From contig JAJCYW010000018.1 of assembly GCA_029262675.1 (NCBI GenBank), positions 124,001 to 188,000 on the forward strand: 64,000 bases of DNA, in the 5' to 3' direction. Every line of letters begins with the position of its first letter. Position 1 is the stretch's first letter. The translations under genes and the position numbers were made by a program. This stretch comes from Chloroflexota bacterium. GTDB taxonomy: Bacteria > Chloroflexota > Dehalococcoidia > DSTF01 > RBG-16-68-14. Below, in pieces: positions 19,635 to 27,221 of this stretch. A model generated the notes under the pieces. It was not told the DNA's origin and made no database searches. It saw only the letters and a list, made by a program, of their open reading frames with translations.

Positions 19635-20870
19635 TTACACCTGCTCTGCGTCTCTTCCTGGTGCCGAGAACACGAGGACGACGTTGTTACCACCGAAAGC
19701 AAATGAACTGGACACCACGTTGCGGAGCGGCACGCCCTCCCGCACTACGTTCGGAACGAAGTCGTACGACTCGTAGCCAGGAATAGGCTGCTGCCAGTTG
19801 ATCGTCGGCGGCAGGAACCGGTGGCGCATGGCGAGCGCGCAGATCACGGCCTCCGCCGCACCGCTGGCCGCCAGGCCATGGCCCAGCATCGCCTTGGTCG
19901 ACGAGATCGGGATTCCTGCGGCGCGCTCCCCGAATACCCTGCGCAGCGCGGCCAGCTCTGCAGGGTCGTTCGGGATGGTACCGGTGCCGTGGGCATTCAC
20001 GTAGTCGATCTCGCCTGCGTCGAGGCCGGCGTCTCGCAGGGCACGCTGGAGGGCCAGCTCGCCGCCTGCGCCGCCCTCGTCCGGGCGAACGACGTGAAAG
20101 GCGTCGGCGCTGGAACCCGAACCCGAAATACGCGCGTACGGCCGTACCGCACGAGCAGCGACGCGGCCGTCCGATAGACGGTCGCCGGATTCCAGCACAA
20201 CGAAGGCGGCCAGTTCGCTCAGTTGGATTCCCTCCCGCCCGCCGTCGAACGGCCGGCAGGCGCCCGCCGACACGGCACGCAACGACTCGAAGCCGGAGAG
20301 CACCATGCGGTTGAGGGTCTCGACGCCGCCGGCCAGCGCGATCTCCACGCGGCCGGACCGCACAAGATCGGCGGCGACGGCGATCGCCTGCGCACCGGCG
20401 GCACAGGCATTTATAAACGTGAGCTGGCGGCCGGAGATGCCCAGGCTGTGTGCCAGCTTACTCGTGAGCGCACTGGGCGGCTGGAGCGGGTCCGGGTGGG
20501 AGAGCGGCAGATCAGCCAGCCGCGGCCCGAGCGTGCGTTCCATTGCGCGCATTTCGCCCGCGCCGGTGCCAAGTGAGAGCGCCGCGTCCGCCCAGCCAGT
20601 GTCGCCGCTCAGTCCCGCCTCCGCGATCGCCTCGCGCGCGGCGGTCAGCGCCAGCGCCAGCCCGCGCTGTTCTTCTGTATCGACGCCGGCGCCGCCCAGT
20701 GCCGCGTCGTCGACCTCGCCGCCGCGGCCGACGCGGAAGCCTTCGACGTCAATACCCGTAATGGCGTCGATGCCGGAGCGCCCGCCGCGCAGCCCGGCCA
20801 GGAACGCCTCCTTCCCGACGCCGATGGGCGAGACGATCCCTGCGCCGGTGATGTAGACGTCCCTCGTCAC
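19635..20870 (-). CDS. Beta-ketoacyl-ACP synthase II-type (KS), catalytically complete
   Basis: A condensing enzyme of the FabF/KS-alpha family, 411 residues. The nucleophile motif is NACAAGAQA, and both His motifs are present (VNAHGTGT and KAMLGHGLAASGAAE). The C-terminal SSSFAFGGNN signature is intact. It is the last gene of a three-gene operon read ACP, CLF-like, KS. Its start overlaps the CLF-like stop by four bases (ATGA), a mark of translational coupling. A second, more canonical FabF is encoded at 30614-31858, so this copy is likely for a dedicated pathway (polyketide- or specialised-lipid-type) rather than bulk fatty acid synthesis. Product unknown. Confidence 0.9.
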   Translation of the reverse strand: MTRDVYITGAGIVSPIGVGKEAFLAGLRGGRSGIDAITGIDVEGFRVGRGGEVDDAALGGAGVDTEEQRGLALALTAAREAIAEAGLSGDTGWADAALSLGTGAGEMRAMERTLGPRLADLPLSHPDPLQPPSALTSKLAHSLGISGRQLTFINACAAGAQAIAVAADLVRSGRVEIALAGGVETLNRMVLSGFESLRAVSAGACRPFDGGREGIQLSELAAFVVLESGDRLSDGRVAARAVRPYARISGSGSSADAFHVVRPDEGGAGGELALQRALRDAGLDAGEIDYVNAHGTGTIPNDPAELAALRRVFGERAAGIPISSTKAMLGHGLAASGAAEAVICALAMRHRFLPPTINWQQPIPGYESYDFVPNVVREGVPLRNVVSSSFAFGGNNVVLVFSAPGRDAEQV

Positions 20871-21976
20871 GACGCCGCCGTCCTGACTATCAGCGACGAC
20901 ACGCCGCCGCCCCAGGTGAACGAGTTGACCAGAACCGTGCGTTCGCCGGCGTCCGTTGCGAACAGAGCGAGCAGGGAAACGGCGAGAGCCGCGCCGAGGC
21001 TGTCCCCCAGCAAACGCTTCGGCCGCAGCGCGACTGCGACATCGTGACCGAGCGCCGCACGTACGGCCTCGACTTCGACTGCTTCCGCTTCGTCATCGCC
21101 CGCCGTGAGGACGACAGCATCGATGTTCTCGCCGGCCACGTCCGCGTCGGCGAGCGCTTCCCCGATCGCGCGGCTCCACGCGCCGGCCGCCTCGCCGTCC
21201 GGCCACGGCCGCGCCGGCGGTTGCGGCCGGGAGGCGCTGCCGCTGCCCAGCAGCCAACCGTACGCCGTCGCGCCGCGGGCGGCCGCGTGCTCCGTCTCCT
21301 CCAGCACCAGGAAGGCCCCCGCCTGCCCGAACAGCGCCAGTTCGCCGCCCGCGCGAGTAGAGAGCTCTTGTAAGTAACGGGCGCTCTTCGGCGAGAGGTA
21401 CTCGGCACCGCCGGCGACGACGGTGTGCTCGCGGTCGGCGCGCAGCCAGTCCAGCGCCAGTTCGAACGGGTTGCTGCCGCAGAGCACGGCAGTGCTGCCG
21501 CGCAACTGGAGCGCGATACCGACGCGACTGGCCGGCATGCTGAGCAGCGAATCGATGAACATCGCCGGCCGCGAGGCGCGCGGGCCGCGTTCTGCCAGAC
21601 GTTCCAGGTAGCGCTCCACCGCGATCACCGGACCGCAGTCCGAGTTCATGACGAGCGCAACGTCGTCCAAGGGCGGCCGGGCGCTGTCGCCAGCACCGGC
21701 GGCGCTGATGCCAGCGTCCTCGAGCGCCGCACGCGCCGCGGCAATGGAGAGGGCGCTGATGGGGTCTACGCGCCGCTTGGCGTCGTCCGCATAGACCGCG
21801 TCGGGGTCCGATAGCGCGTGGTGCGGCAAACCACCGACATCCTCAGAGCCTTCGTAGGCGACCGCGTCAGGCGTCCGGGCATTGCGGACGCCTGCGACGA
21901 AGGAAGGCCAATCGCAGCCGAGGGGCGAAAGCACGCCCCGGCCCGTGATCGCGGCGGAGCGGGGAAGAGACGTCAT
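20867..21976 (-). CDS. Catalytically dead ketosynthase homologue (chain-length-factor-like)
   Basis: A thiolase-fold protein of 369 residues, aligned with FabF from the first strand (AAITGRGVLSPLGCDW) to the last (FTWGGGVSSLIV). The nucleophile region reads STAVLCGSNPFELAL, where the conserved NACxAG block is lost and its Cys is out of register. The first catalytic His motif is replaced by VVLTAGDDEAEAV, and the second (LGHG) by LLGDSLGAA. These losses are what is seen in KS-beta/chain length factors that dimerise with an active KS. Four-base overlaps on both sides, with the ACP gene upstream and the active KS downstream, support a KS-CLF-ACP complex. Exact function is inferred from position. 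Confidence 0.8.
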   Translation of the reverse strand: MTSLPRSAAITGRGVLSPLGCDWPSFVAGVRNARTPDAVAYEGSEDVGGLPHHALSDPDAVYADDAKRRVDPISALSIAAARAALEDAGISAAGAGDSARPPLDDVALVMNSDCGPVIAVERYLERLAERGPRASRPAMFIDSLLSMPASRVGIALQLRGSTAVLCGSNPFELALDWLRADREHTVVAGGAEYLSPKSARYLQELSTRAGGELALFGQAGAFLVLEETEHAAARGATAYGWLLGSGSASRPQPPARPWPDGEAAGAWSRAIGEALADADVAGENIDAVVLTAGDDEAEAVEVEAVRAALGHDVAVALRPKRLLGDSLGAALAVSLLALFATDAGERTVLVNSFTWGGGVSSLIVRTAAS

Positions 21977-22296
21977 GAGCCGGCGCGCTGTTCGTTGAGC
22001 AACCGCTCCAGCAGCGCCACCACGTGGCGGACGGTGCGCAGCTCGGAAGGCTCCAGCTCCGTGGGCAGGACGACGTCGAACGCCTCTTCCAACTCCATGG
22101 CGATCTCCACCGCATCGAGCGATTCGAGGCCGAGCGAGTCCTCGGCGTCGTCCGCCGCGTAGAGCGGATAATCGCTGTCGATCTCGTCCCAGGCCAGGTC
22201 ATGTTCGCGCGCGCTGCGGGACCAGACGTCCGCGATGATCTCTTTCACCCGCTGCTCGGCGGGGGCCTGCTGCTCGCTGGGGGCGGAATCCGGCAT
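21973..22296 (-). CDS. Acyl carrier protein
   Basis: About 107 residues with the phosphopantetheine attachment motif DSLGLESLDAVEIAMELEEAF cut here as GLESLDAVEI; the Ser is the prosthetic-group site, followed by the acidic helix II. It is longer than housekeeping AcpP (about 80) because of an N-terminal Gln/Glu/Ala extension. The ATG at 22296 follows GAAGAGG; the frame is open back to 22392 without similarity. First gene of the ACP-CLF-KS operon, overlapping the next gene by four bases. It probably carries the growing chain for the adjacent KS pair. Confidence 0.88.
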   Translation of the reverse strand: MPDSAPSEQQAPAEQRVKEIIADVWSRSAREHDLAWDEIDSDYPLYAADDAEDSLGLESLDAVEIAMELEEAFDVVLPTELEPSELRTVRHVVALLERLLNEQRAGS

Positions 22297-22418
22297 CGTG
22301 GGCGCCTCTTCGTCGCGACGTATCGTGTCGACTCTCACACTAGCAAACCACGCGAAGCGGAAGAATAGCACTCGGTCCGGGCAACGGGCCACACATTATG
22401 TAGTTGCGCGCTTGGACA

Positions 22419-22427
22419 TGCTAGAAT
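22419..22427 (+). promoter_or_regulatory. Extended -10 promoter element for the Tat/MauE/MauD cluster
   Basis: TGC followed by TAGAAT (22422-22427) is a good extended -10. A start near 22434 leaves a ~62-base leader containing a CCTGCC-GAA-GGCAGG hairpin (22464-22478) just before the ribosome-binding region. No -35 consensus is found at 16-18 bases. Confidence 0.45.
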
Positions 22428-22495
22428 AGATCGGCCTTGCGCCAGCACAGTTGGGGAGCCAGTCCTGCCGAAGGCAGGCAGCCGGGGGTGAAGCG

Positions 22496-23404
22496 ATGTC
22501 CTGCACGCGACGAGGATTCCTGAAGACAATTGGCGCTGCGATGGTCGGCCTCGGCCTGACGCGCATGGAGCCGCTGCGCACATTCGCCGCGTCCTCCGTC
22601 ACTTCTACCGGCACCGCCGAACTCGGCGGCCCCGCAGCCGGCCCCTTCAGCATCGACGTCCTGCGCGCGAGCGCGGTTTCTGCAGCCCGCTTCGCGGGCG
22701 ACGAGACGCTGGCCGGCGAGCTAGCGGAGGTCTGCTGCTGGGCGCCAGCGGCGACAGCGCTGCGGCGCCGTCCAATGGACGTGCAAACGCGCGGCGCGGA
22801 GCGCTTCTTTCAGGAGTTCCCCGGCGGCGACCAGCTCGCCCAGGTGATGGTGCAAACGAACAACACGTCCTGGCGAGCGCCGCGCTTCCGCGTCGACCCG
22901 GAGAGCCTGGTGGAGCAGCACTACGATCAGTTGCAGCGCAGGCAGGGCAGCGTGCGGGCGCACGTCATCGAGCCGGAAGAGCTGGACACGAACGCCAAGC
23001 AGGCCGACCTGGGCCTGATGCTCGACCGCCCGACCGGCGAACGGCTGGCGGCTAGCGCCGACCGCGCCGCGCCGATGTGGGCCGCACTCTCCGTCTTCTC
23101 CGGCATGATGCTGGACCCCACGGACGACCTCTCGAAGCGCCTCTCGCCGCGGCTTTCGCTGAACCGCCCCGGCGACCGAGTGCTGGCCCGCGCCGCCACA
23201 ATTAAGTACACGCAGATCGTGATCGGCGCGGTACAACGGTCGATTTGGGCGGACCAGCTCGATAGCGCCAACCCGGCCGCTCCGCTGGTGCATCTCAGCT
23301 CCGCCGGCTACCTGCCGATGGGTGAAGCGGACGGCAAGTTCCTGCTGCTGCGCATGGCGGGCCGCAGCCAGCGCCTGACGGGCTACCGCACGGGGACCGT
23401 GTAG
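22496..23404 (+). CDS. Tat-exported protein of unknown function, first gene of the mau-like cluster
   Basis: About 302 residues. The N-terminus is a textbook twin-arginine signal: Arg5-Arg6 in CTRRGFLKTIG, a hydrophobic stretch (AAMVGLGL), then a basic/Ala c-region. I do not recognise the mature domain. It has a CysCys pair (EVCCWAP) near residue 77, a segment FQEFPGGDQLAQVMVQTNN, and otherwise polar, all-alpha/beta-looking sequence without obvious cofactor motif. Tat export usually means folding or cofactor loading in the cytoplasm. It lies 18 bases before MauE and is very probably co-transcribed with mauE/mauD. ATG 22496 is used because it gives the Tat motif at the N-terminus. Confidence 0.75.
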   Translation: MSCTRRGFLKTIGAAMVGLGLTRMEPLRTFAASSVTSTGTAELGGPAAGPFSIDVLRASAVSAARFAGDETLAGELAEVCCWAPAATALRRRPMDVQTRGAERFFQEFPGGDQLAQVMVQTNNTSWRAPRFRVDPESLVEQHYDQLQRRQGSVRAHVIEPEELDTNAKQADLGLMLDRPTGERLAASADRAAPMWAALSVFSGMMLDPTDDLSKRLSPRLSLNRPGDRVLARAATIKYTQIVIGAVQRSIWADQLDSANPAAPLVHLSSAGYLPMGEADGKFLLLRMAGRSQRLTGYRTGTV

Positions 23405-23422
23405 CAGAGGCCTCGGGCTCCG

Positions 23423-24094
23423 ATGACGGGTCTCCTAGACGCAATCGACCAGCCACACGTCCAGCTCCTGCTCCGGCTGCTCGTCGGCGGGCTGCTGTTG
23501 CTGGCGGCCGCGACCAAGCTGGCAGATCGCAATGCCTTCCGCGCTGCCGTTGCCGACTACGAGGTGCTGCCCGCGGCGCTGGAGCGGCCGTTCGCGGCGC
23601 TGCTCCCGCTCGTCGAGCTGACACTCGGCGGCTTGCTGCTTCTCGGTCTCGCGACGGAGGCCGCCGCCTGGCTGGCCGTTCCGGTGTTCCTCAGCTTCGC
23701 TATCGCCATCGCCGCCAACCTGCTGCGCGGCCGCGACTTCAACTGCCACTGCTTCGGCGCCGCGCAGAGCGACCAGATCGGCTGGCCGGCGCTGACCCGT
23801 TCGCTGCTGCTGGCGGGCGCCGCGCTCACGGTCGCGCTCGGCGCGAGCCGCTTCGGCGCGCTCGACGCCGCCGTGTTCGGCGACACAGCCGGACTGCCGC
23901 CCGTGAGCGAGGCGATACCCATGATTCTACTAGCGCTCGTGCTCTTCAACGCACTTATGATCGTTCCTGAGGCGCTGGCGACGCGGACGAGCTTTCGCCG
24001 CACGTACGGCGCACGCGGCGGGCATTCGCACGGCCACGACCACGCGGCCACGCCAAACGCGGAGGCGGCGCACCTGGAGCCGGTGCGGCGATGA
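23423..24094 (+). CDS. mauE: MauE-type integral membrane protein (DoxX/MauE superfamily)
   Basis: A 223-residue membrane protein with about five TM helices. The MauE signature is clear: LLLAAATKLADRNAF, then DYEVLP, then RGRDFNCHCFG with the redox-type Cys108-x-Cys110 pair. MauE works with MauD in methylamine-utilising bacteria to form or deliver the disulfide-rich small subunit of methylamine dehydrogenase in the periplasm. The C-terminus is extended and His-rich (HSHGHDH), a possible metal-binding tail. It overlaps mauD by four bases (ATGA). The symbol denotes family membership; methylamine oxidation is not implied because the catalytic heavy chain is absent here. Confidence 0.85.
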   Translation: MTGLLDAIDQPHVQLLLRLLVGGLLLLAAATKLADRNAFRAAVADYEVLPAALERPFAALLPLVELTLGGLLLLGLATEAAAWLAVPVFLSFAIAIAANLLRGRDFNCHCFGAAQSDQIGWPALTRSLLLAGAALTVALGASRFGALDAAVFGDTAGLPPVSEAIPMILLALVLFNALMIVPEALATRTSFRRTYGARGGHSHGHDHAATPNAEAAHLEPVRR

Positions 24095-24714
24095 GCGGCG
24101 TCTGGCTCGTCAGCTACATCGTCCTCTGGGCCGTAGTGCTGGCGCAGGGAGGCATCATCTTCATCCTGCTGCGCCAGCTGGGCGTCATCTATCTCGGCTC
24201 CGCGCAGGGCGTCGCGGGCGACGGCCTTGCTGTCGGCACCAGCGCGCCGGACTTCGCCGTAACGAACGTTGCCGGAGAGCCCGTGACGCTCGCGTCGTTC
24301 GCCGGGCGGCCGCTGCTACTGATATTCGGCTCTCCGACGTGTGCGCCATGCAAGGAATTGATCCCTGACTTGAACATCTTCGCGGCGGAGCGGCGGGCAG
24401 AGCTCGGCGTGCTATTCCTTAGCCACGGCGAAGCGGACGCAACGCGCCATATGGCTGACGAGCACCGCATCGCCGTGCCGGTGGCACACCACCCCAACGA
24501 CAGTATCGCCAACGCCTACCAGGCACGCGTGACGCCGTTCGCGTTCCTCATCGATGGCGAGGGCGTGATCCGCGCCAAGGGCCTGGCCAACAACCGCGAG
24601 CACCTGGAGATGCTGGTGCGCAGCGCCAACGACTCGGAGGCTACGGGCGCGGGCCACAACGGGACGTCGGCGGAGGCTGCCGCGGAGGTTCCTGTGGAGA
24701 CGGTACGGCGATAA
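24091..24714 (+). CDS. mauD: MauD-type membrane-anchored thioredoxin-like protein
   Basis: A 207-residue protein with one N-terminal TM helix (residues ~6-27), then a TlpA/peroxiredoxin-type thioredoxin fold. It contains GTSAPDFAVTNVAGEPVTL, the active-site pair Cys84-Ala-Pro-Cys87 in FGSPTCAPCKEL, and the cis-Pro region RVTPFAFLIDGEGVI. In the mau systems MauD is required for stable production of the multi-disulfide light chain. It is coupled to mauE by a four-base overlap and followed 52 bases later by the Cys-rich Tat protein, its likely substrate. Its 3' end contains the promoter for that gene. Confidence 0.88.
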   Translation: MSGVWLVSYIVLWAVVLAQGGIIFILLRQLGVIYLGSAQGVAGDGLAVGTSAPDFAVTNVAGEPVTLASFAGRPLLLIFGSPTCAPCKELIPDLNIFAAERRAELGVLFLSHGEADATRHMADEHRIAVPVAHHPNDSIANAYQARVTPFAFLIDGEGVIRAKGLANNREHLEMLVRSANDSEATGAGHNGTSAEAAAEVPVETVRR

Positions 24715-24723
24715 TGCTACACT
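24695..24723 (+). promoter_or_regulatory. Internal promoter for the Cys-rich Tat protein gene
   Basis: TGGAGA (24695-24700), 17-base spacer ending in TGC, and TACACT (24718-24723): an extended -10 with a four-of-six -35. It overlaps the end of mauD and would allow extra expression of the small exported protein relative to its maturation factors. Confidence 0.45.
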
Positions 24724-24766
24724 TGTACGCGATGCGCGGGATAGCCGCGGGGAAGGGAGACTGAGG

Positions 24767-25159
24767 ATGGCACTGCTACGACGTCTGAGTGAAGGGCTGG
24801 CGCGCAAGACTTCTCGCCGGGGACTCTTCGGGCGCGGGGCGGATGTTGCCTTCGGAGCGCTGATCGGCGCGGCTGCAGGAGTCGCCACTCGGCCGGGCAG
24901 CGCCGGCGCCGGACGGGGCACCGTCTGCGCCTTCCCGGGACCGCCCTGCTGCATGGAGCACTGCCTGGAGAACGGCACCTGCGCCAAGCCGTGCCTGATC
25001 AACACCACCTGGTACGCAGCAGGCTGCTGGGTGACGGGCGCCGTCACCTGCTGCGACTGCACGTGCGCGTCGACCGGTAACCGGGGCTGGTGCGGCTGCG
25101 GTACCGACTACCACAGCAATCCGGACAACTTCAGCAACCCGGACAACCCCGACTGCTAG
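24767..25159 (+). CDS. Small Tat-exported 14-cysteine protein, methylamine dehydrogenase light chain-like
   Basis: 130 residues. The Tat signal has the long form typical of MauA (LARKTSRRGLFGRGAD, Arg17-Arg18). The mature part of ~80 residues has 14 Cys (54, 61, 62, 66, 72, 76, 87, 95, 96, 98, 100, 109, 111, 130) and Trp at 82, 88 and 108. By eye, EHCLENGTC resembles the HCxxDGNxC of MauA; TTWYAAGC resembles the SWVASC segment holding one TTQ tryptophan; and CCDC...GWCGC resembles its CC...CxC region. The MauA Asp that precedes the CC pair is not conserved, and the protein is shorter than MauA. Function is unproven: an exported redox or quinone-bearing subunit is the leading idea. A strong GGGAGACTGAGG precedes the ATG. 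Confidence 0.75.
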   Translation: MALLRRLSEGLARKTSRRGLFGRGADVAFGALIGAAAGVATRPGSAGAGRGTVCAFPGPPCCMEHCLENGTCAKPCLINTTWYAAGCWVTGAVTCCDCTCASTGNRGWCGCGTDYHSNPDNFSNPDNPDC

Positions 25160-25171
25160 GGTCGCTTCAAC

Positions 25172-25348
25172 ATGCTCCGCGTGCTGGAGCAGCCTGACGC
25201 GCGCCGCACCGTACTGATCGCCGGAGGACTAGCGCTGGGCGCCACGCTGGCGTTTGCGCTCTCCGGCGGATCCTGGCTGCGCGGCGCGCTCGGCATCGGC
25301 TTCGTGCTGGCGGTGCTGGCCGGTCTCGCCCAGCGCTGCAGCGCCTGA
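25172..25348 (+). CDS. Small two-helix membrane peptide (58 aa)
   Basis: Starting at the ATG 13 bases after the Cys-rich gene, this ORF encodes MLRVLEQPDARRTVLIAGGL and on to a Cys near the C-terminus (QRCSA). Two hydrophobic segments (residues ~14-31 and ~38-52) are separated by GGSW, a hairpin membrane peptide. The GC3-rich codon use matches the neighbours. Its TGA (25346-25348) is in the same frame as the next gene, with no stop between them, so read-through would fuse the two. No Shine-Dalgarno is visible; translation may be coupled to the upstream gene. Confidence 0.6.
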   Translation: MLRVLEQPDARRTVLIAGGLALGATLAFALSGGSWLRGALGIGFVLAVLAGLAQRCSA

Positions 25349-25426
25349 GGCTACAACGAGATCTTTTCGATCTCCCCCTTCGTTGAAGGGACGCTCACAC
25401 AGAGACGATGGCTCCAACGGGCGGCC

Positions 25427-25960
25427 GTGTACGTGATTGCGATGACGGCTGCTGCGGCAGCTTGCGGCGCCACGTTCGCAGCTGCGGGCGCGGGCGTTGG
25501 AGCGCTATGGGACGACAGCACCGTCGTGCTGGGCGTCGCGCTGGGCGGCGTCGCGCTCGCCTACGCGCTACACGAGCTGGCGTTCGTGCGCCTGCCGGTC
25601 CCCGGTCGCGACTGGCAGGTACCCGCCGACTGGGTGCGCGGTGGCTTTTATCGCAGCGCGGCGGTCTGGGGCGTCATCGTCGGCGGCGGCGTGTTCACGC
25701 GCATCACGTTCGCCATCCTGCCGGTGCTGCTCGCGTGGCTTTTCGTCGCGGGCGACATCGCCTACGGAGCGGCGGCCGGCGCGGCCTACGGCGCGACGCG
25801 GGCGGCCTCGATCTACGTCAGCGCGCGCAGCCAGGACTCCGCCCAGGTGGTGAGCGTGAACGAACGGCTGGCGCAGTTCGCTCCGCCGCTGCACCAGACC
25901 GTGGGGCTGGCGCTGGCCGCCTTCGCGGCCTATCTGGTGATCGCTCCGAATTTGCCCTAG
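25427..25960 (+). CDS. Membrane protein of unknown family, end of the mau-like cluster
   Basis: About 177 residues with five to six hydrophobic segments, starting YVIAMTAAAAACGATF. A basic/aromatic loop (FVRLPVPGRDWQVPADWVRGGFY) lies between helices 2 and 3. No catalytic motif is recognised. The GTG at 25427 is the first start codon in frame, without a clear ribosome-binding site; the frame is open without a stop from 25349, directly behind the TGA of the 58-aa ORF. It may be a membrane partner for the exported proteins of this cluster, but that is only positional. Confidence 0.6.
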   Translation: MYVIAMTAAAAACGATFAAAGAGVGALWDDSTVVLGVALGGVALAYALHELAFVRLPVPGRDWQVPADWVRGGFYRSAAVWGVIVGGGVFTRITFAILPVLLAWLFVAGDIAYGAAAGAAYGATRAASIYVSARSQDSAQVVSVNERLAQFAPPLHQTVGLALAAFAAYLVIAPNLP

Positions 25961-25965
25961 CACGG

Positions 25966-25971
25966 TATACT
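25966..25971 (+). promoter_or_regulatory. -10 element giving a leaderless transcript
   Basis: TATACT ends six bases before the ATG at 25978, which places the expected transcription start on the A of the start codon. No -35 consensus and no Shine-Dalgarno are seen, which fits leaderless expression of the lipoprotein gene. Confidence 0.45.
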
Positions 25972-25977
25972 GCCAGC

Positions 25978-26454
25978 ATGAAGTGGAAGCGGCCACCCAC
26001 GATCGTCCTCGTCCTCGCGGCGCTCGCCCTGATCTTGCTCGCGGCCTGCGACGACGGCGACGACGCAGGCAACCCGGAACCGACAGCCACGCCGTCCGGT
26101 CAGGCCGCGACGCCCACGGCAGATTTCGCCGCCGAGCTGGGCTCGGACCCCGTCTTCTATCGCACGACCGACGGCTTCCAGACGATTGCCGCGGGCGAGC
26201 CGTACAAAGTGCTGCTGCGCATTACCAATGGCTACGCGGAGGAGACGCTGCGCGTGGTTGCGGAGCGTCCTTCCGACGGCCTGACGGTCGAGTTCGAGCC
26301 GTTGCGGTCGGAGCCCGTCGGTGACGGGAACGAACCAGGCGCCTACTACCCGCTGGCGCTTGAGCTTCCGGAGGCAGGCGCCTGGCAACTCCGCGTGACG
26401 GCCGGAGCGGACGAAGTCGACATCTTTGTCAACGTTCCGTCAGATGTGAACTAG
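25978..26454 (+). CDS. Lipoprotein of unknown function
   Basis: 158 residues with a lipoprotein signal (basic MKWKRPP, hydrophobic core, lipobox LLAAC with Cys near residue 22), followed by an acidic/Thr-Pro linker. The mature part looks like one beta-sandwich (VFYRTTDGFQTIAAGEPYKVLLRITNGY cut short: KVLLRITNGY, LRVVAERPSDGL, WQLRVTAGADEVDIFV), the style of a small Ig-like/copper-chaperone-like fold, but no metal ligands stand out. Its stop shares the bases CTAG with the stop of the convergent gene. It could belong functionally to the mau-like cluster upstream. Confidence 0.75.
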   Translation: MKWKRPPTIVLVLAALALILLAACDDGDDAGNPEPTATPSGQAATPTADFAAELGSDPVFYRTTDGFQTIAAGEPYKVLLRITNGYAEETLRVVAERPSDGLTVEFEPLRSEPVGDGNEPGAYYPLALELPEAGAWQLRVTAGADEVDIFVNVPSDVN

Positions 26455-27206
26455 GGCGCGGTACCGAAGTAAAGGTCGTCGTAGAACACATCCGCAGAGG
26501 ACGGCCCATCGCCCGCCTTCCGCTCGTCCCAACGCACCTCGAAGAGAACGCGCAGCTTGCTGAAGCCCACCGGAACGTCCCCCCAGAGATCCAGGAAATC
26601 CTGACGGACGTCCCGCTCAAAGTACACCCACTCCCCTACTACCGGCTCAACCTCGGTGATCATCACGTAGCGCGCATTAGCGATGAAGGTCGGCTGACTG
26701 TCCACGCCGGCTAGTATGTAGCGGATCTGGTAGTTGTTGGCCACGCCGGCAAACTCCGGCGGGATGTTCTCGGCGTCGAAGACGATGACGACGAATTGAA
26801 GATATTGGACCGGCGTGCCCTTCTTCCACCGCTCAACGCAGTAGTAGCCGGAGATCGTCTGCGGCAACTCGTTCGGCGAGATTTCCTGGACGACGCCGAA
26901 TACGCGCGCCGACCCGCCCAGCGCCGACCGTAGCTCCAGCAGCGCGCTCTGTTCGCCGCTCTGCGCCTGGCGGTCGCTGTCGGTGAACGGCGTCCCCCAG
27001 GCAGCAGTATCGAGCGAGATCCAGGGGTCGGTGCCGTCTTCAAAGCCGGGGTTGGCGAAGGCATTGGAGTCCGCTGGGCGGGCCGCAACGGGCTCCGCCG
27101 CGCCGCATTCGACCGGAGGCGCGTCCTCGCCGCCGCAGGCGGCCAGAACCAGCGTCAGCAGCATTGCGGCCGCGAGGAGAGGAACGGGGCGCGAAAACAG
27201 GCTCAT
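26451..27206 (-). CDS. Lipoprotein with jelly-roll (CBM-like) domain
   Basis: 251 residues. The signal has the lipobox LVLAAC (Cys near residue 24) followed by GGEDAPP. The mature protein begins NAFANPGFEDGTDPWISL, a classic opening of carbohydrate-binding-module-like beta-sandwiches found in many secreted proteins of this lineage. It continues with strands such as YLQFVVIVFDAE and ends KAGDGPSSADVFYDDLYFG, the usual last strand of such modules. Ligand unknown. It is convergent with and overlaps the previous gene by four bases, and it has no partner on its own strand except the DUF192 gene 16 bases upstream, with which it may be co-transcribed. Confidence 0.75.
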   Translation of the reverse strand: MSLFSRPVPLLAAAMLLTLVLAACGGEDAPPVECGAAEPVAARPADSNAFANPGFEDGTDPWISLDTAAWGTPFTDSDRQAQSGEQSALLELRSALGGSARVFGVVQEISPNELPQTISGYYCVERWKKGTPVQYLQFVVIVFDAENIPPEFAGVANNYQIRYILAGVDSQPTFIANARYVMITEVEPVVGEWVYFERDVRQDFLDLWGDVPVGFSKLRVLFEVRWDERKAGDGPSSADVFYDDLYFGTAP

Positions 27207-27221
27207 AGCGACTCAGTGAAC

